64,000 nucleotides of DNA from positions 2,294,001 through 2,358,000 of the forward strand of contig NZ_CP030053.1 of the NCBI RefSeq assembly GCF_004114955.1, read 5' to 3'. Positions within the stretch are counted from its first letter, which is position 1. Every line of letters begins with the position of its first letter. Shown here piece after piece: positions 36,163-44,594 of this stretch. Below the pieces are notes generated by a model. It searched no databases and was not told the origin of the DNA. It saw nothing but the letters and a program-made list of their open reading frames with translations. This DNA comes from Bradyrhizobium guangzhouense (GTDB lineage: Bacteria; Pseudomonadota; Alphaproteobacteria; Rhizobiales; Xanthobacteraceae). A program made the translations under genes and the position numbers.

Positions 36163-37299
36163 GTGAACCCGGAACCGCTGTTGCTGGCGACGCCGTCTGG
36201 CGACGTTCTAAGATTGCGCCCGGAAGGGCCCTGGACGGCGGCGAATGTGACGACGCTCGAGACATTGTCCCGCTCGGTCGGCGCAGAGGTCGATCGATCC
36301 AGAGCCGTGACGCTGGACATGTCGGGCATCACGGCCCTCGATACGCTCGGTGCCTGGATCCTGGAGAAGATGTCGCGCAGGGTTGCGTCCTCCGGCAGGC
36401 CAGCCGAGATCGTGGGTGTGGCCGATCATTTCAGCGGGCTGCTGGAGGAAGTGCGGCAGGTCAATCATCACACGGCGCCGCCAGCGGCCGCCTCCAACCC
36501 CGTCCTGCTAAGGCTGAACGACCTCGGCAAGGCCACGATCGGTGCCCGCGAAGATATCGCGGTCTTTCTGCAAATGCTGGGCGCCCTGTTCGTGGCAGTG
36601 GTCGGCGTCTTACGGCGGCCCCGCTCGCTGCGTCTGACGTCGCTGGTCTACCAGCTCAACCGGATCGGGTTGCAGGCGATTCCAATCGTCGTCCTGATCA
36701 CCTTCCTGATCGGCGCGATCATCGCCCAGCAGGGATTCTTTCATTTCCGCAGGTTCGGCGCGGAGTCCTACACAGTCGACATGGTCGGCATCCTTGTCTT
36801 GCGCGAGCTCGGCGTACTGATCGTCGCCATCATGGTCGCCGGACGATCGGGAAGCGCCTATACCGCCGAGCTCGGCTCGATGAAAATGCGTGAAGAAATC
36901 GACGCGCTGGCGACCATGGGACTCGATCCCGTCGACGTCCTGATCTTGCCGCGCGTGGCTGCTCTGGTCATCGCACTGCCCATTCTCGCCTTCATCGGAT
37001 CAATGGCCGCGCTCTATGGCGGCGGTCTGGTTGCACAATTCTACGGCGACATGGGGCCGGCGATCTTCATCGCGCGGCTGCATGAGGCCATTTCCGTGAC
37101 CCATTTCGAGGTGGGGATCCTGAAGGCGCCGTTCATGGCGCTGGTGATCGGGATCGTCGCCTGCAGCGAAGGATTGCGCGTCAAGGGGAGCGCGGAATCG
37201 CTTGGTCGGCAGACGACGACATCGGTGGTCAAGTCGATCTTCCTGGTGATCGTACTGGACGGCCTGTTTGCGATCTTCTTCGCGTCGATTGGAATGTGA
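36163..37299 (+). CDS. mlaE: MlaE-type phospholipid ABC permease with N-terminal STAS domain
   Basis: A 378-residue fusion. Residues about 1-110 are a STAS/MlaB-like domain (SRAVTLDMSGITALDTLGAWILEKM) and residues about 130-378 are the MlaE permease with five or so helices (FLIGAIIAQQGFFHFRRFG, RSGSAYTAELGSMKMREEIDAL). MlaE forms the inner-membrane core of a lipid transporter between the inner and outer membranes. GTG at 36163 follows GAGGTGGAA. The ATPase gene starts two bases after its stop and the MCE gene follows, so this is an mlaEFD operon. Putative FixK/FNR boxes upstream are unusual for Mla systems. Confidence 0.88.
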   Translation: MNPEPLLLATPSGDVLRLRPEGPWTAANVTTLETLSRSVGAEVDRSRAVTLDMSGITALDTLGAWILEKMSRRVASSGRPAEIVGVADHFSGLLEEVRQVNHHTAPPAAASNPVLLRLNDLGKATIGAREDIAVFLQMLGALFVAVVGVLRRPRSLRLTSLVYQLNRIGLQAIPIVVLITFLIGAIIAQQGFFHFRRFGAESYTVDMVGILVLRELGVLIVAIMVAGRSGSAYTAELGSMKMREEIDALATMGLDPVDVLILPRVAALVIALPILAFIGSMAALYGGGLVAQFYGDMGPAIFIARLHEAISVTHFEVGILKAPFMALVIGIVACSEGLRVKGSAESLGRQTTTSVVKSIFLVIVLDGLFAIFFASIGM

Positions 37300-37301
37300 C
37301 G

Positions 37302-38072
37302 ATGTCCGAGCCGCAAGCGGAGTTCGCGATCCGGGTCCACGATCTCGTGGTTGGTTTCGGCCGTCAGACCGTGCTCGACCATCTCTCGCTCGATGTCCGC
37401 CGCGGCGAGATTCTTGGGCTGGTGGGCGCATCTGGCGGCGGCAAGTCGGTGCTGATGCGTACCATTATCGGTCTTATCCCGCGTCGCAGCGGCACCATCG
37501 AAGTCATGGGACAGCCGATCGGCGGCCCGCATGATCGCAGCCGCGCAGCGACATGGGGCATCCTTTTCCAGCAGGGCGCGCTGTTCTCCTCGCTGACCGT
37601 CAGGCAGAACGTGCAATTTCCGCTTCGCGAAAATCTCGTGTTGTCACAGGAGCTGATGGACGAGATCGCGATCGCCAAGCTCGAGATGGTTGGGTTGCGC
37701 GCCCAGGATGGCGACAAATATCCGTCCGAACTGTCGGGCGGAATGACCAAGCGCGTGGCGCTGGCGCGTGCGCTCGCGCTCGATCCACCGATCCTCTTCC
37801 TCGACGAGCCGACCTCCGGTCTCGATCCGATCGCCGCGGGCGATTTCGATGCGTTGATCCGGACGTTGCAAAAGACTCTCGGGCTCACCGTCTTCATGGT
37901 GACCCATGATCTCGCAAGCCTCACCACGGTTTGCGACCGTGTCGCCGCGCTTGCCGATGGCAGGATCGTGGCGATCGGCCCGATGCGCGACCTGCTGCAA
38001 TCCGAGCATCCCTGGGTGCGGGCCTATTTCCACGGCAAGCGCTCGCAGATGCTGCAACCACAGATGAGATGA
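37302..38072 (+). CDS. mlaF: MlaF-type ABC ATPase
   Basis: A 256-residue ATPase. Walker A GASGGGKS is near residue 44, the signature LSGGMTKR near residue 145, Walker B ILFLDEPTSGLD follows and the switch histidine is in FMVTHDLASLTTVCDR. It powers the MlaE permease. The ATG at 37302 is used; an in-frame GTG at 37296 overlaps the previous stop and is possible. The MCE-domain gene begins three bases after its stop. Confidence 0.92.
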   Translation: MSEPQAEFAIRVHDLVVGFGRQTVLDHLSLDVRRGEILGLVGASGGGKSVLMRTIIGLIPRRSGTIEVMGQPIGGPHDRSRAATWGILFQQGALFSSLTVRQNVQFPLRENLVLSQELMDEIAIAKLEMVGLRAQDGDKYPSELSGGMTKRVALARALALDPPILFLDEPTSGLDPIAAGDFDALIRTLQKTLGLTVFMVTHDLASLTTVCDRVAALADGRIVAIGPMRDLLQSEHPWVRAYFHGKRSQMLQPQMR

Positions 38073-38075
38073 GAC

Positions 38076-39179
38076 ATGGAAACCCGCGCTCCCTACGTGT
38101 TGATCGGCACCTTCGTGCTGGCCGCGATCCTCGCGGTTTTCGGCTTCGTCTATTGGCTGAACAACAGCGGTGGGATTGGCCCGCGCACCAGTTACCATGT
38201 GCAATTCCAGGGGCCGGTGCCGGGTCTTCTGGTCGGTGCCGGCGTGCTGTTCAACGGCATCCGCGTCGGGGAGGTGGCCCAGCTTGGCCTTGCGCCCGAC
38301 AATCCGCGCTTCGTCAACGCGACGATCTCGGTCGCTTCGGCAACGCCGGTGCGCGCCGACACCAAGGTCGGGCTTGATTTCCAGGGGCTCACGGGCGTGC
38401 CGGTCGTGACGCTGGAGGGCGGCATGATCCTCGCGAAGTCTGGCGAGCCCCTGACTTTGATCGCCGAGGCTGGCGCGGGCCAGAGCATGACGCAGGCGGC
38501 GCGCGGCGCGCTGCGGCGCGTTGATTCCGTGCTTGAGGACAATTCCGGCCCACTTAAGGACACCATCGCCAATTTCAGGACGTTTTCGGACGGCCTTGCG
38601 CGCAACGCAGGTAAGATCGACGGCATCCTGGCGGGCCTCGAAAAAATGACCGGCGGCGGCGCGCCTGCACAGAAGATCACCTATGATCTCCGCACGCCGC
38701 AAGATCTCGGACAGGTCGGAAAGACACTCTCGGCATCGCTGGCCATTCCCGAACCGACCGCGGTGGCGATGCTTCAGACGCAGCGCATGCTGTTCTCGCC
38801 GGTTGGCGACATCAAAGGCTTCGCTGACTTCCTGTGGGCCGACAGCATTCCAAAGCTGGTGCAGGCGCGGCTGATCGATGGCTTCGAGAATTACGATATC
38901 GCGCATGCTCCGTTGCGGACGGCGGACTTAGGGCAGGCGGAATATCAGCTTCTAATCGACATTAGGCGTTTCCGCATTGCCACCGAGGGGGAGCCGCGGG
39001 TCGAAATCGGGCTGTCGGCACGGATTGTCGACAAGAATGGCAAGGCGATCGCATCCCGCCTGGTCGAGACCAGCGAGAAGCTGGACAAGGTTGAGCCAGC
39101 TGCCGCGGTTACGGCGTTCGACGCAGCTTTCGCACGGATCGCAAGAGAGCTGATCGGCTGGACGGTGCAGGCGGTGTGA
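38076..39179 (+). CDS. mlaD: MlaD (MCE) protein fused to a PqiC/ABC-auxiliary-lipoprotein-like domain
   Basis: A 367-residue protein. A single N-terminal membrane helix (YVLIGTFVLAAILAVFGFVYWL) is followed by the MCE domain (about 35-120, VQFQGPVPGLLVGAGVLFNGIRVGEV) that forms the periplasmic lipid tunnel. A coiled-coil-like linker then leads to a C-terminal domain (about 195-367, YDLRTPQD ... QRMLFSPVGDIKGFADFLWADSIPKLVQ) that resembles the ABC-transport auxiliary component usually encoded as a separate lipoprotein. Normal MlaD ends near residue 180, so this is a fusion. It is the last gene of the operon. Confidence 0.85.
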   Translation: METRAPYVLIGTFVLAAILAVFGFVYWLNNSGGIGPRTSYHVQFQGPVPGLLVGAGVLFNGIRVGEVAQLGLAPDNPRFVNATISVASATPVRADTKVGLDFQGLTGVPVVTLEGGMILAKSGEPLTLIAEAGAGQSMTQAARGALRRVDSVLEDNSGPLKDTIANFRTFSDGLARNAGKIDGILAGLEKMTGGGAPAQKITYDLRTPQDLGQVGKTLSASLAIPEPTAVAMLQTQRMLFSPVGDIKGFADFLWADSIPKLVQARLIDGFENYDIAHAPLRTADLGQAEYQLLIDIRRFRIATEGEPRVEIGLSARIVDKNGKAIASRLVETSEKLDKVEPAAAVTAFDAAFARIARELIGWTVQAV

Positions 39180-39190
39180 TGCTTCCGGAG

Positions 39191-39523
39191 CTACTCGAGC
39201 GTCTTGAGATAGGACAGCAGGTCATGGATCTGCTCAGGCTCGAGCTCGAAGGCGGGCATGTCGGCGTGACCGGTATAGATACCTTCGGCGAGCGCTTCCT
39301 CGAGGGAATCGATCGCGTAGCGCTGGTGCAAGGTCCTGAACGGCGGAGCGATCTTGAGCGGGCTTTCCGAGCGACGGTCGATCGCGTGGCAGCGCGCGCA
39401 ATTGGCGCGCGCGTAGGCCTTGCCGCGCTGTTCGGCGGTCGGCGCGGCGAGCGCGGGAGTGATCAGGAACAGCCCAATCAGGCCGTGGCGCAGCGCGGTC
39501 TGCAGCATGGAAATCGGTCCCAT
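39191..39523 (-). CDS. Small c-type cytochrome
   Basis: A 110-residue exported cytochrome c. A signal peptide (TALRHGLIGLFLITPALA) is followed by the haem motif CARCH, and an axial methionine is offered by GHADMPAFEL with the family end LLSYLKTLE. It carries electrons in the periplasm. The start may be ATG 39523 or 39508. It converges on the mlaD gene and is divergent from the fnr-type gene with a TTGA-N6-TCAA box between them, which fits control by low oxygen. Confidence 0.85.
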   Translation of the reverse strand: MGPISMLQTALRHGLIGLFLITPALAAPTAEQRGKAYARANCARCHAIDRRSESPLKIAPPFRTLHQRYAIDSLEEALAEGIYTGHADMPAFELEPEQIHDLLSYLKTLE

Positions 39524-39564
39524 TGAACTCTCAAGGCAGAATAGGGCTGGGTTGGGCGTCAAAT

Positions 39565-39578
39565 TTGATCTGGGTCAA
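39565..39578. promoter_or_regulatory. FixK/FNR box TTGATCTGGGTCAA
   Basis: Perfect TTGA-N6-TCAA site between the divergent cytochrome c (39523) and FNR-type (39664) genes. It could serve both and would allow autoregulation of the FNR-type gene. Confidence 0.75.
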
Positions 39579-39663
39579 TCGGCTCTGGCCGGTTGCAGTA
39601 AAATGCAGTCAGCGCGGTGGACCTCTGTCAGGTTCGGAGACTCGGAGACGCCTGGAGCGGTGG

Positions 39664-40377
39664 ATGAAGGCTTCCATGACGATGATTGAGCCAAACGGTC
39701 ATTTTTGCAGCGACTGCGCGGTCCGCGGCATCGCGGTTTGTGCGTCACTGGACCCGGCTGAACTCAAGGAATTCGAGCATCTCGGGCGCCGCGTTCATTT
39801 CGGGGCGGGAGAGACAGTGTTTTCCGAGGAGGATATCACGACCTCATTCTACAACCTTCTCGAAGGGGTGATGCGGCTATACAAGCTGCTGCCTGACGGT
39901 CGCCGGCAGATCGTGGGCTTTGCGTTGCCCGGCGATTTCCTGGGGATGAATACCTCCGGGCGCCACAATTTTTCGGCCGATGCGATCGGTGCCGTGACCG
40001 TGTGCCAATTCGCCAAGGCACCGTTCGGCCGCTTCATGGAAGGCCGCCCGCATCTGCTGAAGCGAATCAACGAGCTGGCGATTCGCGAGCTGAGCCAGGC
40101 GCGCGACCACATGGTTCTGCTCGGTCGTCGCTCGGCGGATGAAAAGGTCGCGACCTTTCTGCTCGGCTGGCGGGAGCGACTGGTCTCGCTCAAGGGCTCG
40201 TCGAATACGGTCCCTTTGCCGATGAGCCGGCAGGACATTGCGGATTATCTTGGTCTGACCATCGAAACCGTCAGCCGTACCTTCACTAAGCTGGAACGAC
40301 ACGGGGCGATCGAGATCATCCATGGCGGAATCAGTTTGCGCGACCCCGCTCGGGTCGAGGCCTTGGCCGCGGCGTGA
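39664..40377 (+). CDS. FNR-type regulator with four candidate cluster cysteines (FnrN/FixK1 class)
   Basis: A 237-residue Crp/Fnr protein. Cys15, Cys18 and Cys26 form an FNR-like cluster (FCSDCAVRG...VC) and Cys114 sits where FNR has its fourth ligand, so it probably binds an oxygen-labile [4Fe-4S] cluster. The cyclic-nucleotide-like barrel follows, and the helix-turn-helix MSRQDIADYLGLTIETVSRTF has the ETVSR recognition pattern that reads TTGAT half sites. ATG at 39664 is preceded by GGAGCGGTGG. Boxes of that type occur upstream of it and in front of six more promoters nearby. Confidence 0.88.
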   Translation: MKASMTMIEPNGHFCSDCAVRGIAVCASLDPAELKEFEHLGRRVHFGAGETVFSEEDITTSFYNLLEGVMRLYKLLPDGRRQIVGFALPGDFLGMNTSGRHNFSADAIGAVTVCQFAKAPFGRFMEGRPHLLKRINELAIRELSQARDHMVLLGRRSADEKVATFLLGWRERLVSLKGSSNTVPLPMSRQDIADYLGLTIETVSRTFTKLERHGAIEIIHGGISLRDPARVEALAAA

Positions 40378-40409
40378 ATCCCGCCCGTGCCGGGGGCCCT
40401 CGCTGATTT

Positions 40410-40423
40410 TTGATCCGGATCAA
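40410..40423. promoter_or_regulatory. Canonical FNR box TTGATCCGGATCAA
   Basis: Fully symmetric TTGAT-CCGG-ATCAA between the FNR-type gene (stop 40377) and a 41-codon gene (start 40478). It is the best match to the FNR consensus in the window. Confidence 0.8.
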
Positions 40424-40477
40424 TGACGTCATTCGCGCCTCGCCAATAATGCCCCAAACAAAGTCCGGGAGGGCATA

Positions 40478-40603
40478 ATGCCGACTGACGCGCTGCTGGT
40501 GACCATGGCCGTTGTGGCCGTCTTTGTCGCATTTGCTTGGGCGCTGGCCTGGGCGGACCGACAGACCAGTGCTGGCGGGCACAGTTCGGATACCAAGCGC
40601 TGA
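40478..40603 (+). CDS. 41-residue single-helix membrane peptide under an FNR box
   Basis: ATG at 40478 follows GGGAGGGCATA and encodes MPTDALLVTMAVVAVFVAFA, continuing WALAWADRQTSAGGHSSDTKR. One hydrophobic helix spans about residues 5-24, with a short polar tail. I do not recognise the family. A perfect FNR box lies 55 bases before the start. Small membrane peptides of this size often belong to terminal oxidase or cytochrome complexes, but that is speculation. Confidence 0.65.
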   Translation: MPTDALLVTMAVVAVFVAFAWALAWADRQTSAGGHSSDTKR

Positions 40604-40862
40604 AGTTCCCGAGATCATTTGGATGCGCCTCCCACGGTGGCGGTCGTCCTGCTCCGCCGTGCTCGCGCTCTATGGTGATCTGCCGTCTCTGCAACTTTGC
40701 ATGGTCTGAAGCGCGCCGGCGCACCCTGCAGGTGCGAATTAGTGGTGCCACCGCGGCATTTTAAGGGCAGTTGCATCAAACTGTCCCGTGCTTTCCGGTT
40801 GAAAAGACCGGCAACACTGACTACGCAGGAACTCCAGCGCTCGCAGTCTCAGGAGTCCCGGC

Positions 40863-41591
40863 GTGCCTCAGGACAAGACCGGCGACCCCCGGCAGTCGTC
40901 GGGTAACAAACTGTTGGTCCTGCGCAAGCATCCGATCTTTGCGGATCTGGAGCCGGACGCGCTCGATCAACTCTGCCGCTATGCCAAGCATACCACGGTC
41001 AAGCGCGGAGCGACGATCGCCGCCAAGGGCGACCCCGGAAACAATCTGTTCGCTGTGATCACTGGAACGGTGAAAATTTCCTCCTCGTCGCCCGATGGTC
41101 GCAACGCCATTCTCAATTTGATCGGTCCCGGAGAGATCTTCGGCGAGATCGCGGTGCTCGATGGTGCGCCACGGTCGGCCGATGCGACTGCCAACACCAA
41201 TTGCGAGCTCTACATCATCGACCGCCGCGACTTTCTCCCGTTTGTGAAGAGTCAGCCGGCGCTGGCGATGAAATTCATCGAATTGCTCTGCGCACGGCTG
41301 CGCTGGACCAGCCAGCAGGTCGAGCAAGTGATCTTGCAGAATCTGCCGGGCCGGCTCGCGAGCGCATTGCTTGGCCTCACCGAGGAGCGCAAGTTCGATT
41401 CCGGCAGCGGCACCCTCGCGATCACCCAGCAGGAGATCAGCGAAATGGTGGGGATGACACGAGAGAGCATCAACAAGCAATTGCGTGCGTGGGCCGGCCG
41501 TAACTGGGTGCGCCTCGAGCACGGTGCCATCGTCGTGCTCGACACCGATGCGCTGCGCGAGTTAGCCGAGAGCGGCCTCGACGGCGAGTGA
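40863..41591 (+). CDS. Crp/Fnr family regulator without cluster cysteines
   Basis: A 242-residue regulator. The sensory barrel (IFADLEPDALDQLCRYAK, GNNLFAVITGTVKISSSSPDGR, GEIFGEIAVLDGAPRSADA) is followed by a winged helix with TQQEISEMVGMTRESINKQLRAW. The recognition helix differs from the FNR type at the ETVSR position, and the N-terminus has no cysteine cluster, so it is CRP-like and probably reads another site. GTG at 40863 has AGGAG eight bases upstream. It stands as a single gene, convergent with the TRAP transporter operon. Confidence 0.85.
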   Translation: MPQDKTGDPRQSSGNKLLVLRKHPIFADLEPDALDQLCRYAKHTTVKRGATIAAKGDPGNNLFAVITGTVKISSSSPDGRNAILNLIGPGEIFGEIAVLDGAPRSADATANTNCELYIIDRRDFLPFVKSQPALAMKFIELLCARLRWTSQQVEQVILQNLPGRLASALLGLTEERKFDSGSGTLAITQQEISEMVGMTRESINKQLRAWAGRNWVRLEHGAIVVLDTDALRELAESGLDGE

Positions 41592-41628
41592 CTTTCCCGC
41601 CGTCAAGTGACGCACCGGCGCGATCAGC

Positions 41629-42918
41629 TCAGTGCAGGATGTGACGCGGCAGCCAGAGCGAGATCTCGGGCAGGTAGGTGACGAGCATCAGCACGAACAG
41701 CATGACGCCGTAGAACGGCCAGATCTTGCGCATGACCTCTTCCAGCGAGACCTTGCCGACGGCGCAGCCGACGAACAGGATCGCGCCGACGGGCGGATGG
41801 CACAGGCCGATGCCGAGATTGAGCAGCATGATCATGCCGAAGTGCACGGGATCGACGCCGAAATTCTGCATCACTGGCAGCAGGATCGGCGTGGCGATGA
41901 GGATCGACGGCGCCATGTCGAGCAATGTGCCAAGCAGCAGCAAGAGGACGTTGAGCAGCAACAGGATGACGTATTTGTTGCTGGAGATCGACAGGAAGAA
42001 CGCCGTCATCTTCGCCGGCATCTGTGTCAGCGCCATGATGTAGCCGACGGCGGAAGCGCAGGCGATCAGCGTCATCACCATCGCGACGGTACGCAAGGTC
42101 CGATGCAGCAGCACCGGCAGGTCGCGCCATTTGTAGTCGCGGTAGACGAACATGGTGACGAAGAACGCCCAGATGCAGGCGACCGCGCCGGCTTCGATCG
42201 CCGTGAAGATGCCGCCCAGAATGCCGCCGAGGATGATGACGAGCGTGATCAGGCCCCAGGCCGCATCGATCGTGATCTTGATGGCATCCTTGGCCGGCAC
42301 GGTGCGGCCCTGCGGATGACCTTCACGATAGGCGATCACCAGGCACAGCATGATCAGCGAGAAGCCGATCAGCAGTCCTGGGAAGACGCCCGCCATGAAC
42401 AGTGCGCTGATCGAGATCGTGCCGCCGGTGGCAAGCGAATAGAGCACCGCATTGTGGCTTGGCGGCACCAGCAGCGCCTGTACCGAGGAGGAGATGGTGA
42501 GGTTGGTGGCGAACACGCGCGGATAGCCGTTCTTTTCCATCTGCGGGATCATCACCGAGCCGATCGCCGACGTATCGGCCACGGCCGAGCCGGAGATGCC
42601 GCTGAGGAAGGTCGTCGCCAGCACGTTGACGATCGACAGTCCGCCGCGCAGGCGGGTCAAGCCGACCAGCACGTCGGCAAAGGCAACCAGTCGCCGCGCC
42701 ATGCCGCCTTCGGCCATGATGGCGCCGGCGAGCACGAAGAACGGGATTGTCAGCATCGCCACTTTGCTGACGCCGTCCGAGATCTTCAGCATCAAGGCTT
42801 CCAGCGGAATGCCGACCGACAGCGCGCCGGCGATTGCTGCCATCGCCAGCGAATAGGCGATCGGCATGCCGATCAGGAAGCACACGATCATCGTGCCGAG
42901 GAGGATGAAGATGTCCAT
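41629..42918 (-). CDS. dctM: TRAP transporter large permease (DctM)
   Basis: A 429-residue membrane protein with about twelve hydrophobic helices. The N-terminus MDIFILLGTMIVCFLIGMPI and the conserved SGSAVADTSAIGSVMIPQM and CHPPVGAILFVG blocks are those of DctM. It is the ion-coupled channel of a TRAP importer for carboxylates. Its start lies 16 bases after the DctQ stop. It is the last gene of dctPQM. Confidence 0.92.
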   Translation of the reverse strand: MDIFILLGTMIVCFLIGMPIAYSLAMAAIAGALSVGIPLEALMLKISDGVSKVAMLTIPFFVLAGAIMAEGGMARRLVAFADVLVGLTRLRGGLSIVNVLATTFLSGISGSAVADTSAIGSVMIPQMEKNGYPRVFATNLTISSSVQALLVPPSHNAVLYSLATGGTISISALFMAGVFPGLLIGFSLIMLCLVIAYREGHPQGRTVPAKDAIKITIDAAWGLITLVIILGGILGGIFTAIEAGAVACIWAFFVTMFVYRDYKWRDLPVLLHRTLRTVAMVMTLIACASAVGYIMALTQMPAKMTAFFLSISSNKYVILLLLNVLLLLLGTLLDMAPSILIATPILLPVMQNFGVDPVHFGMIMLLNLGIGLCHPPVGAILFVGCAVGKVSLEEVMRKIWPFYGVMLFVLMLVTYLPEISLWLPRHILH

Positions 42919-42934
42919 TGCGGTGACTCCCGGC

Positions 42935-43450
42935 TCACTCGAAGGGGGCGGTTTCGGAATGCTTGCCGATCGGGTCGGGCGGCGCGCCGAGGAAAATCCG
43001 TTCGATCACGAACAGGAGCAGACAGAGGCCGCCGATCGGAATCGGCAGATAGGTGACACCGACCGAGAGCGAGGGGAAGTCGGCAATGCTGTTGTGCCAG
43101 GTGACCTCGACCAGTCGCTCGCCCCAGATCACCATGAACAGAGCGATCAGCGCCATCAGCAGCTGGACCAGAATGTCCGTCGCCCGTTGCAGCAGCGGAG
43201 GCAGCTTCTTGGCGAAATAGCCGACGCTCATATGCAGGTTAAGCCGATAGCCGGCGGCTGCACCGATGAAGGTCAAAACGATCGTCAGCAGCACCGCCAT
43301 TGGCTCCGGCCACGAAGCCGCGCTGTTGAGTACGTACCGCGTGAACACCGCCCACGGGATCACCGCGGAGATCAACACCAGTGCGATGCAGCCGACGATC
43401 ACGCACAACAGGTAGAGAAAGTCCATCGCTCGGCGAAACAGTGCGGCCAT
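42935..43450 (-). CDS. dctQ: TRAP transporter small permease (DctQ)
   Basis: A 171-residue protein with four transmembrane helices (FLYLLCVIVGCIALVLISAV, WPEPMAVLLTIVLTFIGAAAGYRL, LVQLLMALIALFMVIWGERLV and a last one near LPIPIGGLCLLLFVIE). It binds DctM in the inner membrane. A 12-bp stem-loop precedes it, between dctP and dctQ. Confidence 0.88.
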   Translation of the reverse strand: MAALFRRAMDFLYLLCVIVGCIALVLISAVIPWAVFTRYVLNSAASWPEPMAVLLTIVLTFIGAAAGYRLNLHMSVGYFAKKLPPLLQRATDILVQLLMALIALFMVIWGERLVEVTWHNSIADFPSLSVGVTYLPIPIGGLCLLLFVIERIFLGAPPDPIGKHSETAPFE

Positions 43451-43485
43451 CCTCGTTTCCTGCTCTGGTGGTTCGAATTGTGAAG

Positions 43486-43519
43486 GCCAAAGCGCGATGA
43501 GTGATCGTCGCGCTTTGGC
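43486..43519 (-). promoter_or_regulatory. 12-bp perfect stem-loop between dctP and dctQ
   Basis: GCCAAAGCGCGA and TCGCGCTTTGGC form a perfect stem with a ten-base loop. No T-run follows in the direction of transcription, so it probably protects the dctP message or lowers read-through, giving more binding protein than permease. Confidence 0.65.
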
Positions 43520-43534
43520 TCTGTTTGAGAAAGC

Positions 43535-44539
43535 TCAGAGCGCCTGGATGCGCTGGATCATCGCCTGGTATTTCGGGCCATACTTGTCCCAGACCGGCTT
43601 GACCGCATCCTGGAATGGCTTCTTGTCGGCGATCTCCACGATCTCGCAGCCGGCGGCCTTGGCTTTCTCCATCGCCGTCGTCTCATACTTCTTCCAGAGC
43701 TCACGCTCCTCGAGCTGGGCTTCGCGGGCGAACTTCTTGATCAGCGCCTGGTCGTCGGCGGACAGCGCGGTCCAGGACCGCTTGGAGAAGCACAGGATCT
43801 CGGGAATGATCAGGTGCTCGGTCAGCGAGTAGTATTTCGCCGCGGTGTAGTGGTTGCTGAACACGTAGCTCGGCGGGTTGTTCTCGGCGCCATCGATCAC
43901 GCCAGTCTGGAGCGATGAGAACACCTGGTCGTAGCCCATCGCGATGCCGTTGCCGCCAAGCGCGTTGACCATGTCGATGAAGATCGGGTTGCCGATCACG
44001 CGAAGCTTCAGGCCGTGAATGTCGGCGATCGATTTGATCGGGTGTTTGGTGTTGTAGAAGCTGCGCGCACCGGAATCCATCCAGCACAAACCGACCAGAT
44101 TGGCGTTCGGGCTGGCCGTAATCTTGTCGAGCAGTTCCTGGCCGATCTCGCCGTCCATCATCTTCCAGGATTGGGCCACGTTCTTGAACAGGAACGGCAT
44201 GTTGACGACGTTGATGTCGTCGACGATCGGGCCGACCGCGCCGGCGCTGACGCGCAGCATCTGAATCGCGCCGATCTGGGTCTGCTCGATCGTCTCCTTT
44301 TCGGCGCCGAGTTGCGCGGAGGGATAGGTCTGGATCGAGAGGCGCCCCTGCGTCGCCTCGGCGAGCTTCTTGCCCATGCTTTCGACGGCGGCAACCGTCG
44401 GATAGCCGACCGGCTGCACGTCGGCAGCCTTGAACACGGCCTTGGTCTGGGCGCGGGCCGGAGAGATCGGAGCAAGCGAGGCTGCTCCAAGGCCTGCACC
44501 TAGTCCTGCACTCAGTTTGATGAAATCACGGCGTCTCAT
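43535..44539 (-). CDS. dctP: TRAP transporter solute-binding protein (DctP)
   Basis: A 334-residue periplasmic binding protein. It starts with a twin-arginine-like signal (MRRRDFIKLSAGLGAGLGAA) and has an expected cleavage near PARAQ. The DctP core includes KAAGCEIVEIADKKPFQDAV at the end and the carboxylate-binding arginine region RSFYNTKHPIKSIADIHGLKLRVIGNP. A Tat signal implies export after folding. The gene begins the dctPQM operon; the GntR gene lies 55 bases upstream on the same strand. Likely ligand is an organic or aromatic acid. Confidence 0.9.
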   Translation of the reverse strand: MRRRDFIKLSAGLGAGLGAASLAPISPARAQTKAVFKAADVQPVGYPTVAAVESMGKKLAEATQGRLSIQTYPSAQLGAEKETIEQTQIGAIQMLRVSAGAVGPIVDDINVVNMPFLFKNVAQSWKMMDGEIGQELLDKITASPNANLVGLCWMDSGARSFYNTKHPIKSIADIHGLKLRVIGNPIFIDMVNALGGNGIAMGYDQVFSSLQTGVIDGAENNPPSYVFSNHYTAAKYYSLTEHLIIPEILCFSKRSWTALSADDQALIKKFAREAQLEERELWKKYETTAMEKAKAAGCEIVEIADKKPFQDAVKPVWDKYGPKYQAMIQRIQAL

Positions 44540-44594
44540 GGTAGTCCTCCCTCATTGCTTCTTCGGTGTGTGTCGTCGTCGACCGGAGATACGG

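Noticed and set aside
41632..43056. 474-codon plus-strand frame opposite dctM
   Set aside because: Composition dominated by D, H, R and Q, the usual antisense image of a membrane protein gene.
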